Positions 1-11,437 of a stretch of DNA of 64,000 nucleotides are shown here, piece by piece. The position numbers were made by a program, and so were the translations under genes. The notes under the pieces were generated by a model that saw nothing but the letters and a program-made list of their open reading frames with translations, made no database searches and had not been told where the DNA came from. Position 1 is the stretch's first letter, and every line of letters starts with the position of its first letter. The DNA comes from Rhynchopus euleeides (lineage: Eukaryota > Euglenozoa > Diplonemea > Diplonemida > Diplonemidae), in assembly GCA_963210315.1 (NCBI GenBank), contig OY723266.1:868001-932000 (forward strand). The letters are read 5' to 3'.

Positions 1-742
1 CATGGTTGACAACATCCGTGCGGAGCCTCTGCGATTCCATCCACCTCTCTGCCGCATGGATGCCGTCCTCCACCGCCTTCTCCACAGTGGCGCGGTTCTG
101 GGGGAACGCCATGCCACGCGCCATGCTGAGGACACCGTCGTCTGTGGGGTAGATGATTTCTGCCTGGGTCTGGATCATAGTCCGCGCCCGGATCGACACA
201 TGCACAAACGAATCGCAGAGGGAGATAGGCGTCACCGCCCCGTCAGCGTGGTACACCCCTTCATAGTAATACCCTCCGCGGGGCCCTGTGTAGAACGGGA
301 TGTATGACGACGCCACCACAAGGTTAATCAGGTCCTCCTTAGACTTGAAGGTGTCGTGGTAGGCATTGCCACGCTGTGCGCGCGGGCTGACAATGCGGGT
401 GGGAATGACGATGCGCCCCTTCACATCGTCGTGGCATGTCAAAGGCAGCAGGTCTTCGAGGATACCGCCGATGACCTTATCCAGGCGCATGCCCCACCCC
501 TTCAGGAACCCTGCGGCGCGGTTTTCCTCGTTGGCTTTGACGATGGCCTCCTTCAGCACGTCCGTGCTCAGCCCCGCTGCAAAGCAGCTGCCGACAATCG
601 CGCCGCCGCTGGCGACGGACAGCTTGGAACCCTTCTCGAAATTCAGCACGCCCTCCTCCCGCAGCGCGTGCATCACACCGAGGTGAAACCCCATCAACCA
701 CCCACACCCCCGGAAGGCGAAGTTGCGTGTGGTGAGCGACAT
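1..742 (-). CDS. Patatin-like phospholipase / acylglycerol lipase, partial (3' end beyond the window)
   Basis: The minus strand reads open for 247 codons from an ATG at 742 to the window edge. The predicted protein has the patatin signature in order: a Gly-rich oxyanion stretch FRGCGWLMG at residues 10-18, a nucleophile serine in VASGG at 43-47 (S45; the first Gly of the usual GxSxG is Val), and the catalytic Asp in HADGAV (D167). Together these form the Ser-Asp dyad that hydrolyses acyl esters of phospholipids or triglycerides. The close spacing of the motifs and the start near the N-terminus resemble the PNPLA2/ATGL type. No signal peptide is obvious. A pyrimidine-rich tract ending in CAG at 773 lies 30 nt upstream of the ATG, so a 5' exon or a trans-splice site is possible. 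The C-terminus is missing because the gene runs off the left edge, not because it is broken. Confidence 0.82.
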   Translation of the reverse strand, partial: MSLTTRNFAFRGCGWLMGFHLGVMHALREEGVLNFEKGSKLSVASGGAIVGSCFAAGLSTDVLKEAIVKANEENRAAGFLKGWGMRLDKVIGGILEDLLPLTCHDDVKGRIVIPTRIVSPRAQRGNAYHDTFKSKEDLINLVVASSYIPFYTGPRGGYYYEGVYHADGAVTPISLCDSFVHVSIRARTMIQTQAEIIYPTDDGVLSMARGMAFPQNRATVEKAVEDGIHAAERWMESQRLRTDVVNH

Positions 743-1030
743 TGCGGGGGGCGTGACCTGTCTACAAGTTTCCTGTGGGGGGGAGGGGTGTCACCGCATG
801 GGGGGATGTGGTGTGTGGTGTGGGTATGAATTTTGTTTGTGCGCACCTGTGCGTGTATGCGTCACCCAAAAGCGCTGCCAACTATCTTTTTCACTGTGAC
901 AAGCTTCTTGTTGTGTGTGAAAAAGGAACCGGGGTGCAGAGAGAGAGAGGGGGGGGGGGGATGGGGGGTGCGACACACCGCCAGCTACGTTTTTTTCTGT
1001 TTGTGCGTGTGCGTGCGCGTGCCTGCGTGC
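743..1030. other. Intergenic, G-rich, with a conserved hairpin repeat
   Basis: No coding gene was recognised. It holds poly-G runs, GT-rich DNA and the first copy of the hairpin repeat described at 861-926. Confidence 0.6.
861..926 (+). repeat. 66-nt conserved stem-loop repeat, copy 1
   Basis: Begins GTCACCCAAAAGCGCTGCC and is almost identical to 26233-26298, while the flanks differ. The second half folds into a long hairpin: CTTTTTCAC pairs with GTGAAAAAG, and inside it ACAAG pairs with CTTGT around a 3-nt loop. The sequence conservation and the helix could mean a structured RNA, a short mobile repeat or a regulatory element. It matches no RNA family that I recognise. Confidence 0.6.
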
Positions 1031-1032
1031 AT

Positions 1033-1552
1033 ATCCGACATGGTTTGACATAAGACTTACTTATGTTTACGCTTATTCCGTAAGATTTGTAAGTCTTATA
1101 AGACTTACGGAAATCTTACGGAAATCTTATAAGACTTATAAGAATCTTACGGATTCTTATAAGTCTTATAAGAATCTTACGGATTCTTATCAGGCTTACG
1201 GAAAATCTTATAAGATTTTTTTATCTTACCAAAAATCTTATAAGACTTACAAATCTTATCGGAAAAATCCGTAAGTCTTATAAGACTTACGGGAAATCTT
1301 ATAAGTCTTATAAGATTTTCCGCAAGTCTTATAAGACTTATCGGATTTCTGGCAAGAATTTTCCGGAATCTTACAAGAATCTTATGAGATTTTCCCGAAA
1401 TCTTATAAGACTTTCTCAGATTCTTACAAGTCTTATAAGATTTGACGGCTTATCGTAAGAATTCTTGGCTTTTTTTCGTAAGTGTTCGGAGCCAATAAGC
1501 GTAAGAATCCATAAGAATCCAACAAGATTCTTAAGCGGCTTGTCAAACCATG
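1033..1552. mobile_element. AT-rich palindromic satellite block bounded by inverted repeats (candidate MITE)
   Basis: About 500 bp of degenerate repeats built on CTTATAAG and CTTACGGAAA words, so almost every stretch is self-complementary. The block is bounded by an inverted pair: CATGGTTTGACA at about 1039 and TGTCAAACCATG at about 1540. ATATCC lies just outside both ends, as a target-site duplication would. The composition (AT-rich, no long G run) contrasts sharply with the flanks. No protein is encoded. Confidence 0.5.
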
Positions 1553-2885
1553 AATATCCCCACAACATTTGCGAAGCGCACGAGAGGGGAGGGGAGGGGG
1601 ACAAAAAAACCCTTCCCACCCACCCCCCCCCCCCACCCCCACCACCACACCCAGCCACCCACCTTATTTTCCCCACTTCCTCCAGCACCCCGTTTTTTTT
1701 TGCTGCTTTGTTTTTCCCCCATTTCTTTTGCTTTCATGTACTGTAGTAGTAAATGGGTTTGTAATTTCACTAAATAAATTAATTCCCATGGCGGTCCGGC
1801 GGGTCACCAAATCTAACAAAAATTAATAACGCTGTTAGAAAATAAATTAAAATCCTGGGCGGGTGCGGGTGGTGTGGGGCCGGGGAGGTAGTGGTGTAGG
1901 GGGTCCAAAATCCCCCCTTTTCGTGTCGTCGGTCACAGAATACTCCAAAAAGTGCCCCGAGGCCCCCAAAACCACCCCACACCGATCCAAAAATGGTTTT
2001 TGGAGGTCTGGGAACCAGTTATGGGGGTCACACCCAGTGATCTGGCCTCCCTGCAAATGAACAAGCACCTGGGAGGCCCCCGGAGGGGGTCGACGGTGAT
2101 GGAGGGCTCTCCAGGGGTACCCCGGACGGGGGCTTCCAGAGGTGTCAGGTGCGTCAGGGGTACACTGCCCTGGCACTGCCTCGGGAGGCATAATATGCAC
2201 TCTCTAATAAGAGAGAACAGCCGATTCTGGCAGCGTGTGTCCTCGAAGCCGCGGCTGGCTCGCTCCCCCGGTCAGTGTGAGGGTGAACGTGCATGTGTGT
2301 GGCCCATCCCCCCTTGGTGATGTGAGAAAAACTGACAAAAAACTGTTAGTTTTGTAAATAAATAAAAGAAATTCGGACCGCAGGAGGCCCCTCATTTCTA
2401 ACAAAAAAAAATCGTTGTAATGTAATTTTTGTAATAAAATAAATGAAATTCCACTTTCCGGGAGTGGTCCCGAATATTACAATATAACAACCCACTTACT
2501 ACAACAGTATTCCCTTCACCAAACTCCTCAGCACCCCTCGACCCCCCTGACCCCCCCCTCCCCATGTCTGCGCACCCCTCCCCCCCCCTCCTCCTCCTCT
2601 GCACCAAGGGATCCCAAGGGAGGGGGGGAGGGGGGGGGGGGGTAGGGGGGGTCAAATGGGGGTGACAAACACGATTTTTCAAAAAACCGGCGCAGAGGCC
2701 CCAAAGCCCCCGTAAACCCTCCAAACCCCCCCAGATCGGTCCGGAAACCCATCGAACCCCACTTTTCCACCATTCCGGGCACCTCAGGTGCCCGAATTGG
2801 GGTACCTAAATTTTGTGCCACCGTTTGGTACCGTACAGTGCCACTGTGTGGGAGGTTGGAAAAGAAAATGCCCCAACACAAAAAT
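1553..2885. other. Intergenic low-complexity DNA
   Basis: No gene was recognised. It has C-rich and G-rich runs and two loosely similar AT-rich stretches (about 1765-1850 and 2335-2480) with TCTAACAAAAA words. The sequence CTCTCT-AATA-AGAGAG near 2200 can form a short hairpin. Confidence 0.5.
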
Positions 2886-3299
2886 GATGGGATAGGATGG
2901 GGGGGGGGGGGCTGAGGTTATTTTACTTTTTGAATGGCAAAAAAGGCGCTGGTATTCTGTATTCCGAGGATATGCAAAAAAAGCTGCAGCAGAGAACATG
3001 CACCCCCCCCCCCCCCCACCACTCCCCCTCGCCCAAACACAAAGTAAACCCATGACACTCCCTAAGAGGAACGACGACATTTGCTGCCTTTTTTCGCCAT
3101 CTCCTCTTACTCTCTCTTCCCAAAGAAAACTAATGTACCCACCCGGGGGGGAGAGAGGGGGAGGGGGAGGGGGGGGGGGGGGTGCATGTTCTCTGCTGCA
3201 GCTTTTTTTGCATATCCTCGGAATACAGAATACCAGCGCCTTTTTTGCCATTCAAAAAGTAAAATAACCTCAGCCCCCCCCCCCCCATCCTATCCCATC
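2886..3299. repeat. Large inverted repeat (about 130-bp arms, about 150-bp loop)
   Basis: The arm at 2886-3016 (GATGGGATAGGATGGG... to the poly-C run after AACATGCA) is repeated in reverse complement at 3168-3299 with essentially no mismatch outside the homopolymer runs. The unique spacer is about 150 bp. Such near-identity implies a recent foldback element or a locally copied palindrome. No coding capacity was seen. Confidence 0.85.
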
Positions 3300-6200
3300 C
3301 TTTGTTAAAATCCGAACTCACCACCACCACCACCACCCCCCACTCTCCCACGAGGACAGAACTCTACAAAAGGGGGGGGGGGTAGGGGGGAATGTGGTGG
3401 AATGTGGTGGAATGTGGTGGAATGGGTGAGACAGACGAGATAGCTAGACAGAGAGAGAAGAGAGAGAGAGAGAGGGAGAGGGGGGGGGGGGGTGTGGCCT
3501 TGGGAAACACTGCTGTTCTGCTAGCAGGGGGGGGAGCGAGGTCTGCGAGGGCCTGGGAGAGGTGGTGAACGGCGAGGGTTGGGGGATGGGAGGGGTCAGG
3601 GGGGGGTGGGAGGGGAGGGGGGGGGGGACCCCCCCCCCTCCTGCTTTAAACCCCGTGCCATAAACGTGTCGGTGTATGGCACCTCGTGTTAGGGTGAGGA
3701 AACCCCCTTTTTTTGTGCCCTTTAGGGCAAAAAAGGCGCGCCACCAGCCTCATCCAATCCTCCGCCCCCACACCCCCCCTCCCACTAAACTGACGTTGTT
3801 ATTCTGATGGACACCATCTCCCTCCCGCCCCCTTCCCCCATCAAGCTCTTCCATGACGAAGGGATATGAGAGGGTATTTCAATAAATTGTCCTTCTAGCT
3901 GCCCCTCACACACCCCACATGATACGCACTCTTCCTCCTCACCCCCCCCCCCTCCCCTGACGAAGGTTCATTCGGGTGATGGGGTTGCCCTCGAGATGGA
4001 ATCACTCCCATACACAGGCTCCCTCCCACTCTTTCTTTTTCTCTCTCTGTTGCATGGCTCGTATGCTTGATATGAGAATACCCCATGGAATAGGAGCAGT
4101 CGCATATACAACTCTCTCAGACCCGGTTCGTTTGCTCGTCTTTTTGTTCGGCAGCGACAGCCACGAGCTGGGCTCGGCCTGTCTCGCTGACGCCTGTTTT
4201 TTCTTTGGAGTGTGAACTACTCACCCGAAAAAAACGGGGGTGTAAAATCCACTTCCTTTTTTTTCTGAAAGATGCCACTCACACCCGTTCTAGATGCACG
4301 CAGGAAAGCATGAAAAAATATGCAGTCCACACATGCGGGCATAATCTGCACAGGTCTATCCACTCCAAGGGTCACCCACACACCCACACATGGTGGGAGG
4401 GAGGGAGGGCGGGGGGGGGAGGGGGTGGGGAGGGATGGGTGGGTTGGTAGGTAGGTGGCTCGTCTTTGCCCTCCCAGCACTCCGACACAACACATGCAGT
4501 CACGCCAATACCATACCCATCCCCGGTGCCCCGTTGAGATCTGTTTGTGCGTGTATAGAGTGTCCATACGAGCGCTGACAACAATAGTGTTTTTTTACCG
4601 TGACCTAGTCAAGGTTAGACCCCCACCGACCCACCGACCCCCCCACCCACGGGGTTGCATTGCCAGCCCCGTGGCCCGGCCAGGCAGGTTAGAGAGTTTT
4701 ATGGCACCGATTCCCCGCAATGTGCGCAGTAACACCACCCATCGATTTTACTCTTCTTTCGCTTCTCGTGAAATCTGATATCTGTCACTCTGGTTTTCTG
4801 GGTTCTGGGAGGGTGGGGGTGTGGTGTGGTGTGAGATTTCTTAGCCTTGGGATTGCTTTGGGGTTTCGACAAGAAAAAGTTCTGCTGTCCCGTGATGCGG
4901 GGGGGGGTGGGGGGGAGAGAGTGGGGAATAGCTGCTGTCTTCGAGCGTCTGGACGGCGAAATTTAGAATATCCAATCAACAGAAAAAATGTAACAGTTTT
5001 TTTGGGACAAAAAGAAAACCAAATCCATGAAGGAAATTACCCCCTACATCACCCGATTCACATACTACTACCAAACCTGATCTTGACGACTATAATGGAA
5101 ACAGGCGAAACAGCTGTTTTGACAATACAAAAGGACGTGCGATTTGGGTGCTGGCTGGCAAATTTGATAAGTTTTCTTTTTGCCGGTGTAGTCAACAGAC
5201 CTCTGAGAAAGGGCGCAGTGGTGCGAATCACACTCACAAAAAAAAATATGCCCAAAGTAAGATGAATAGCGCTGGGGAATAGGCACACAGACACGGACAC
5301 AGACACACACATTACACTAGTATCTCTTTTGCCGCAGTGTAGACCGCACCAGAGTACACCGCTCTTGATACGATCGCGCGCACACACAAACACCTCAGAA
5401 AATAGAAGTGGGGCTGGGGGGGAGGGTGGGGGGAAATGAAGGGGGGGTGAGGGGAAGGGAGGTTGGACGGGGCTCTCTCTCGCTGTCTATCCATGTCTCT
5501 CAATGATCCGACTTCAGAAAAGAAAAACAACTAAAGAAAGGGCGTGTATATCATCTGCGTGCGACCCCTAGATTTTTTTCCCGGCGGGTGTGGGGTGTGG
5601 GGGTGAAGACAGGGGAAGAAGGGGGTGTGAAGTGGTGTGAAGGGCATAGACTATACACCCCCCCCATCCGCAGGGGACATCCATCCCACGAATGTGCCTG
5701 AAGCCCTGAAGGGAACGGCAGATTGTTGTTATATTATCCTCTTCCTCCCACCACCATCCACGCCACGCCACCACACAGCTTCGCCTCACCGAGGGCTTGT
5801 TGGAGGGGGAGGGAGGGAGGGGGGGGGGGGTGAGGACGCGACGTTTTTTTATTCGTTTTCTACGGTCTTGCTGATAATGCTGCTCGTTACTACGGATTCA
5901 ACGCCCCTCCCAGACCGAACCCCCCCCCCCACCCCCAATCCCACACCACAACCGTTGAAAACAAACAAAGTAAAAATCCTGCTCACAGCAAGGCAGGAGG
6001 GGAGGGAAGAGGGGGGGGGGTTTTGATGATCGAGAAGCAACCACGCGCACACACAGCGCACAGCACGCACACGCGCGACTATCTTTTTTTTTCCAGCTGC
6101 TGTGAAGAATCACACCGAGGACAGGGCTCTTGATGCGATTAGGTTTGAGCCACAAAAATAGATAAAAAAACCCCAAAAAACAAAACCCAGACCCCACCCC

Positions 6201-6773
6201 CGCCCCCACCCCGTGGTCGAACGAGAAGGCGCACCTTCCTTACCACCAGACCCACCGCACCCCGCCCCCCCCCCCCTTCACTTTGCGGTCATCGGTGGAT
6301 CGACCCACGCACACAAAAAGATGAACATGGGCCAAAGCGCCACACACCCCCTTTCAACGAGTTTCCAACCCGACTCTTCTTGCCGAACATGATAAATCTG
6401 AACCGGGAGTGGGGAAGAGGGGGGGGTGGGGGAGGGGCTTGGGAGGGGGTAGTGGGGAAACCTCCCGAGGGGAGGGGGGAGGGGAGTGAGAATGGGGGGG
6501 GGTTTGCATCTGGTCCTGCCGCAGATGATCCCAGGTAGAGAGAGAGAGAGAGAATGTGTTGTGGTGGGTTGTGGTGGTGAAGGGGGGGGTATGATTGGGG
6601 GGGGGGGGGGGGACAATGAGATTGTAAAAGCTTGAGACGTATGTTTTTTCTTGTTTTTTTTGCCCTAAGAAGAAAAAACACAGAGGCAACGGCAAAAACA
6701 ACGGCAACAAAACAATAAAATTAACGACAATAATATGAGAGAGAAATGGGGGGGGGGGGGGGGGGGCAGTGGT
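3300..6773. other. Gene-poor low-complexity region
   Basis: No gene was recognised on either strand. It is dominated by G or C homopolymer runs, three tandem GGAATGTGGT units at about 3390-3425, a GA tract at 3450-3480 and CA/CT tracts. Open frames here are rich in Pro, Gly, His and Arg from simple sequence and look non-coding. Confidence 0.55.
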
Positions 6774-7627
6774 GTGACCCTTGATTTTTATGGATTTTTT
6801 TGACTTGATTTTTTTTTGGATTTTTTTGGATTTTTTTGGATTTTTTTTGGATTTTTTTGGATGTTTATGGATTTTTTTGCGGGAAAAATCCATAAAAATC
6901 ATGGAAATCTGGAGAAATCGCCATTCCCCCCTTGTCTGCAGGGACTTTCCTATTTTTTTAGAGAGGGGGCCCGGTGCCGGCGCGCGTCCGTCGCACTGAG
7001 GCTGTTTGGTGGGGCTAGCGCAGCAGGCTGACCTGCAGGAGCTTCCCACCCACCTCACGTGTGCACACCATCCTGGTCGAGAAAGCTGCTCGTTTGCACT
7101 CGGAGTGCGCCGATAACCCAGAACCGACGCGCAAGGGGGGGAAATCTGTGCGACCGTAGTGTGGTGTGGATGAACGGGCCTCACGGATGGTGTCAACAGT
7201 GCCCGGCGGTGTCACCAGCCTGAGCTGGGTCAAGGCGGGAAGCGCCACCAAGCTTTCTCCGGATGCTCAGACACATACGACAGACTCGAAGTGGAAGAAG
7301 CCTTTCTCTGCCAGTGCCTTGTTACGGGTTGAATCCGACTGTCCCTGGTTGCAACACTGTGAATGCCTGTACGTAGTGTTGGCTTCGTGTGATTCGGCCA
7401 GGGATAGTGCACTGCGTTGGGCAGGGTCTAGCCCCGTTGATTGTTGATGCCTGTTGGAGCCACCGCGAAGGGGCCGAGTACGGTCACAGGCTGGCTGGGC
7501 ATAGTCAGGCATGAAGGGCGCCATGTGTTCCCCGCCTAGGTTCCTGCCCAGTGATTTTTATTGATTTTTATGGATTTTTTTTGGATTTTTATTGATTTTT
7601 TTGGATTTTTTTGAATCAAGGGTCACG
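6774..7627. mobile_element. Candidate foldback or non-autonomous element with 13-bp terminal inverted repeats
   Basis: GTGACCCTTGATT at about 6774 and AATCAAGGGTCAC ending at about 7627 are perfect inverted repeats. Just inside both ends are T-rich arrays of GGATTTTTTT units, in the same orientation at the two ends. The 600-bp centre is ordinary-composition DNA (6960-7550) with no recognisable protein. Part of it (GGCTGTTTGGTGGGGCT) recurs near 49345. No transposase is visible, so any mobility would depend on another element. Confidence 0.45.
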
Positions 7628-9954
7628 GGGTCTGATTATTATCACCACTGGGGGGGGGGGGGTAAGAGAGAAAGTGAGAGTAGGGGCGTGACGGCACGGG
7701 GGAGAGGGCGTTGGGGGGAAGGGGGGGAGAAGAGACCAAATAAAAAAACTCGCCACGCCCTGTTTTTTTGACTGGGTTTTTTTTGTTGTCTCTAAACATT
7801 TTTAGAAAAAATCGTGTGATGCAATTTATTCCCCACCCTCCCTCTCCCTCTCTCCCACACACCCCATCCCTCTGTTTTTATTCTCCAGGGACAGCGCAAC
7901 AACACACACCCTACCTCACTCCTCCCACCTTGAGCTCAATGCAGAGAGAGCGAGGGGGTGGGTGGGTGGGTGGGGTATGGCTATATGCAAAGAACCAGTC
8001 GGCTTGCGGGAGGTCGCCCCACCCCCCTTCCACTACCCATCCCCTTTCCCCCCCCCCCCCTCTCCCCAATTAGCTGCGCCTGACTTTCAAGAATGAAATG
8101 AACTTCCAGGGTAGGAGCCTGCAGGAGGTGTCAAGAGGCTAAAATGCAATTTTCGTAGTGTATGCCTTTGCAGATATGCCTCGATATTGACACCACCCAT
8201 CTTCACACTGCTTTCTTGAGATGGGGAGCTGCAGGAGGCGAGAAAGAAGAAGCAAACAGGGAGGGAGGGGGGTGCGGCAAAAAAAATACATAAAGATTAC
8301 AGCGCATGCCTGCCGGAGGGCGGGCTGCTGCTGCCAAGTATGCCGACACCCGCCTCCCCGCCTGCTTGTTATCACCCAGTGCCTCCCGGCTCCGCGGCAA
8401 TGGAAAGAAAAACGCCATGTGCATTTTATTGTGAAATTTGGAATGCAACAGGATTCTCTTTCGATGCTCCCAAGACAGCAGCACGGCGCCCTGCGCCGGA
8501 ACATCAAATTCATTAAAGATTTATCTTTAATGTTTTTACTGTCACCCCGCGCGCGCAGTACCCCCCCTCCCGCACCCCCCACTCCGTCCCCTGCTGCTTC
8601 CACCGTTACCTGCTGCTTAGGGGGGGGTCCACTGGGTACTCTGGTAGGGTGGTGCGTAAAAAGGTGGTTGATATTTTGGCAAAGGTCAACATTTCATGTC
8701 TAGGGTATAGGATGGCATGTTTTTGGACATCTGAGTTCACGGTGACCATTCTTCATCTTGCTAAAAATCATTTTAATTGTTAAAATGGCAAACAGAAAAA
8801 CCGGTTTTTTGGTCATTTTTGGCCGTTTGGCTGGTTGGCGAGGATCTTTAATGGCAGGGGGATCCAGACTCCGGACGCGCGAAGCGCGGCCGGGGGCGGG
8901 GTGGGGGGTGCGGGGCCGCGCGAAGCGCGGCCCCCCCCCCCCGGAGGGGGGGGGGAATCTTTAATGACCGTTCCTAAAATTCTTTATTGGGGAATGGCAT
9001 GCAGTGGGGTGTGGGGGTGGTCAGGGGGGGGGTCGGGGGCGAGGAGGGGGGGGGGTGTTTTTGCCCCAGCCAGGGCAAATTAAAACGGGTCAAACAGCCA
9101 ATGCCACACCCTCGGTCTTACTGGATGCCCGGGGGTTATCCCTATGAAGTCACACACAGCACACACACACAGAGCGGGCATCTCCACACTAAAAACGTGG
9201 TCGCCACACACCCACACAGGCTAAGTTTTGATGTAGGTCACACCAAGCGAACGCTGATGATGCCCTCGACCCACACACATCCCACACGTGCGATTCTCCT
9301 TAGAAAACGGTGCGGAACACTACGCTGCAATGTTGCACTGTTCAAGATACGATCTCCACCGTCGCACGATTTGCACGATCCCCATGTCACAGCAGGGTAT
9401 GCCTGACGCCCCTTGGACCCCAATCAGCCACAGCCTCCAGGCCTCCAGGGCTAGGACAAAAAGGGGGGGGGGGTGTGGGAGGGGTAGGGGGGAGAAAGCA
9501 CAGAGTTTTAACCCTCCCCTTTAACTCGTTGTGCAGGCCGTGTCCGAGATCTAAAGCTCTGCTCAGGACAAAAAAATGGGGGGGGGGTGTTTTGATGACA
9601 GGGCCGAGGAGCAAGTTTGATGAGAGAGACAGGGGGGGGGGGGGGAGGGGGGTGGTGGGGAGGAGAGAGTTTGGTGGTGTGAGAAGAGGGGAGGGGGCAG
9701 GGGACCCCGAGCATGGGGTATTGCATTATTCTCTCTAGTGGGGGGGGGGAGTCTTGCTCGGTCAGAGGATACAAAGGAGATAGGGGGAGGGGGAGGTCAG
9801 TTCATCCAGTTCTGCTGTAGTATCAGTTCGCGTGCGGAGGGGCTGGAGCGGGGAACAAAGAGACACAAATCCTGCTGTGAGTTGTGCGGTGTTTCCCCTC
9901 AGCCCCCCTTCCAACCTTGCGTTTTGCAAGTGGTAGTAATATATATTATTAGCG
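7628..9954. other. Gene-poor region with G runs and a GC hairpin
   Basis: No gene was recognised. It includes a perfect 10-bp hairpin GGGGCCGCGC-GAA-GCGCGGCCCC at 8912-8934, bracketed by ATCTTTAATG direct repeats at about 8845 and 8955, and long G runs at 9000-9070 and 9460-9770. Confidence 0.5.
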
Positions 9955-10087
9955 TTAAATACTGCGGCCTTAATTTACGACCAGGGGTCAGGACCCCGAG
10001 TGGGTGTATTTCACGAGCGAAGCGAGTGAAATACACCCAAACGAGGGGTCCTGACCCCTGGGAGTAGATTAACCCGCAGTATTTAAA
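9955..10087. repeat. 133-bp near-perfect palindromic element
   Basis: Outer arms TTAAATACTGCGG and CCGCAGTATTTAA enclose inner perfect arms CCAGGGGTCAGGACCCC (9981-9997) with its complement (10045-10061), and TGGGTGTATTTCAC (10001-10014) with its complement (10026-10039). The tip is GAGCGAAGCGAG. DNA or RNA from it would fold almost end to end. Similar CGTAAATTAAT words recur at about 10545-10585. No coding sequence. Confidence 0.85.
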
Positions 10088-11437
10088 TACAATACATGTT
10101 TTTATCGTACGTATCGAGGATTATGCAAGGCGGGTGGGCTGGGGCGGGTGGGGATGGGCTGCAGCAATTTTTCATCCTGCGGGTGGTCACGAGTGGGGGG
10201 CTGCAATCTGGCATTTTTCACACACTTTTTCGAGACAAAGAGATTTTGCCGAAAATTTTAGGCGGATTTTTCAGGTGGTCGGAATTCAACCTGGCGGTGA
10301 AAAATCGCGGGATACGGCCGATCCACGGTCATTCCGTGGGTTTCTGGTCGAAAAAGTGCCTGTTTGGGAGGTGGCCCGAGAGGCCGACCGACCGGTCGGG
10401 TTGGTCACCTTGTCATACCAGGCTCTGGGCTGTACTACAAGTCCAGGTGCTCAGCAGCCACCTTCGGGGTGGGCCTCATGTGGGTCCCGAGGACGCTCTT
10501 GTGCCAGCCCCTCGACCCCCAGGGTGGTGGCGGAAAATAAATGCGTAAATTAATCCGAAAATTATTTTACGCCGTAAATTAATCCAAAAATACTTCACGG
10601 GAGTTTAGGTGGGTTTTCTGTTTAGGGGCCTTAAATAATTCTCGATCAGTAAGATAAAAAGAAAAACACGACAGGTCAGATCGCCCGTCCTTCCTCGACC
10701 TCACGACTCCCCCCTACGCACCTACGGTGCTCAAACAAGTTTGTAGGGGGGAGGGAGGGGGGGGGGGTGTGTTTTTTGCCTCCCGCATTCCCACATTATC
10801 TCCCACAATACCCTTACACCTTGAAGAAAAGCAGAGAGAGAGAGAGAATGAGGGGGTCGGGGGGTGTGGGGTGGGGGGTGTGACGGGCATCAATAAATAC
10901 TGCAGGAACTGTGCTGCGGTGCGGTGCTGATGGGGGGGGGGGGGGGGGAGGGGGGGAGGGGGGGAGGGGGGGAGGGGGGGGGTTGGCGGGAGGGTGGCAT
11001 GTTTTTGTCCTGTCCTGGGATAAAAAAAACCACACACCCTCCCTCCTGCACACACGCGACTTTTTTTTGTCTATTCCCTTTCCCCCCCCACTCCCCATGA
11101 ACCAGAAATGAAACAAAAAAGGCGTGTGTGTGAGGGGGGGGGGGGGGGGGGACAGGGCATCGTGGCTGTGTGGTTGTGTGTGTGTGTGTGTGTGACTTCA
11201 GGTTTGTTTGTTTTGTTGCCACACCTGCCAGAGATCGTACTCACCCTTCAGGGAGGGGAGACGGTCGACCTGTGTGCAGCGAAGGAAGGAGAGTTGCTTT
11301 TGAACTGTAAACCGCGCTAAAACCCCAGGTTTTTCTCTGGATGAGGGAAGGATGGCACAACCTGACCCCCTGCTGTGGCTGGCAGTGCAACACGGCCCTC
11401 AGCCACCTTGGGCTTGTTGGTCTCGAGAATCGGCAGT
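10088..11437. other. Gene-poor flank downstream of the eIF4E fusion gene
   Basis: No gene was recognised. It contains very long G runs (10925-10985 and 11135-11155), a GT microsatellite at about 11175-11195 and CGTAAATTAATCC repeats near 10545-10590. The right part is probably the 3' UTR and downstream DNA of the minus-strand gene ending at 11438. Confidence 0.5.
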
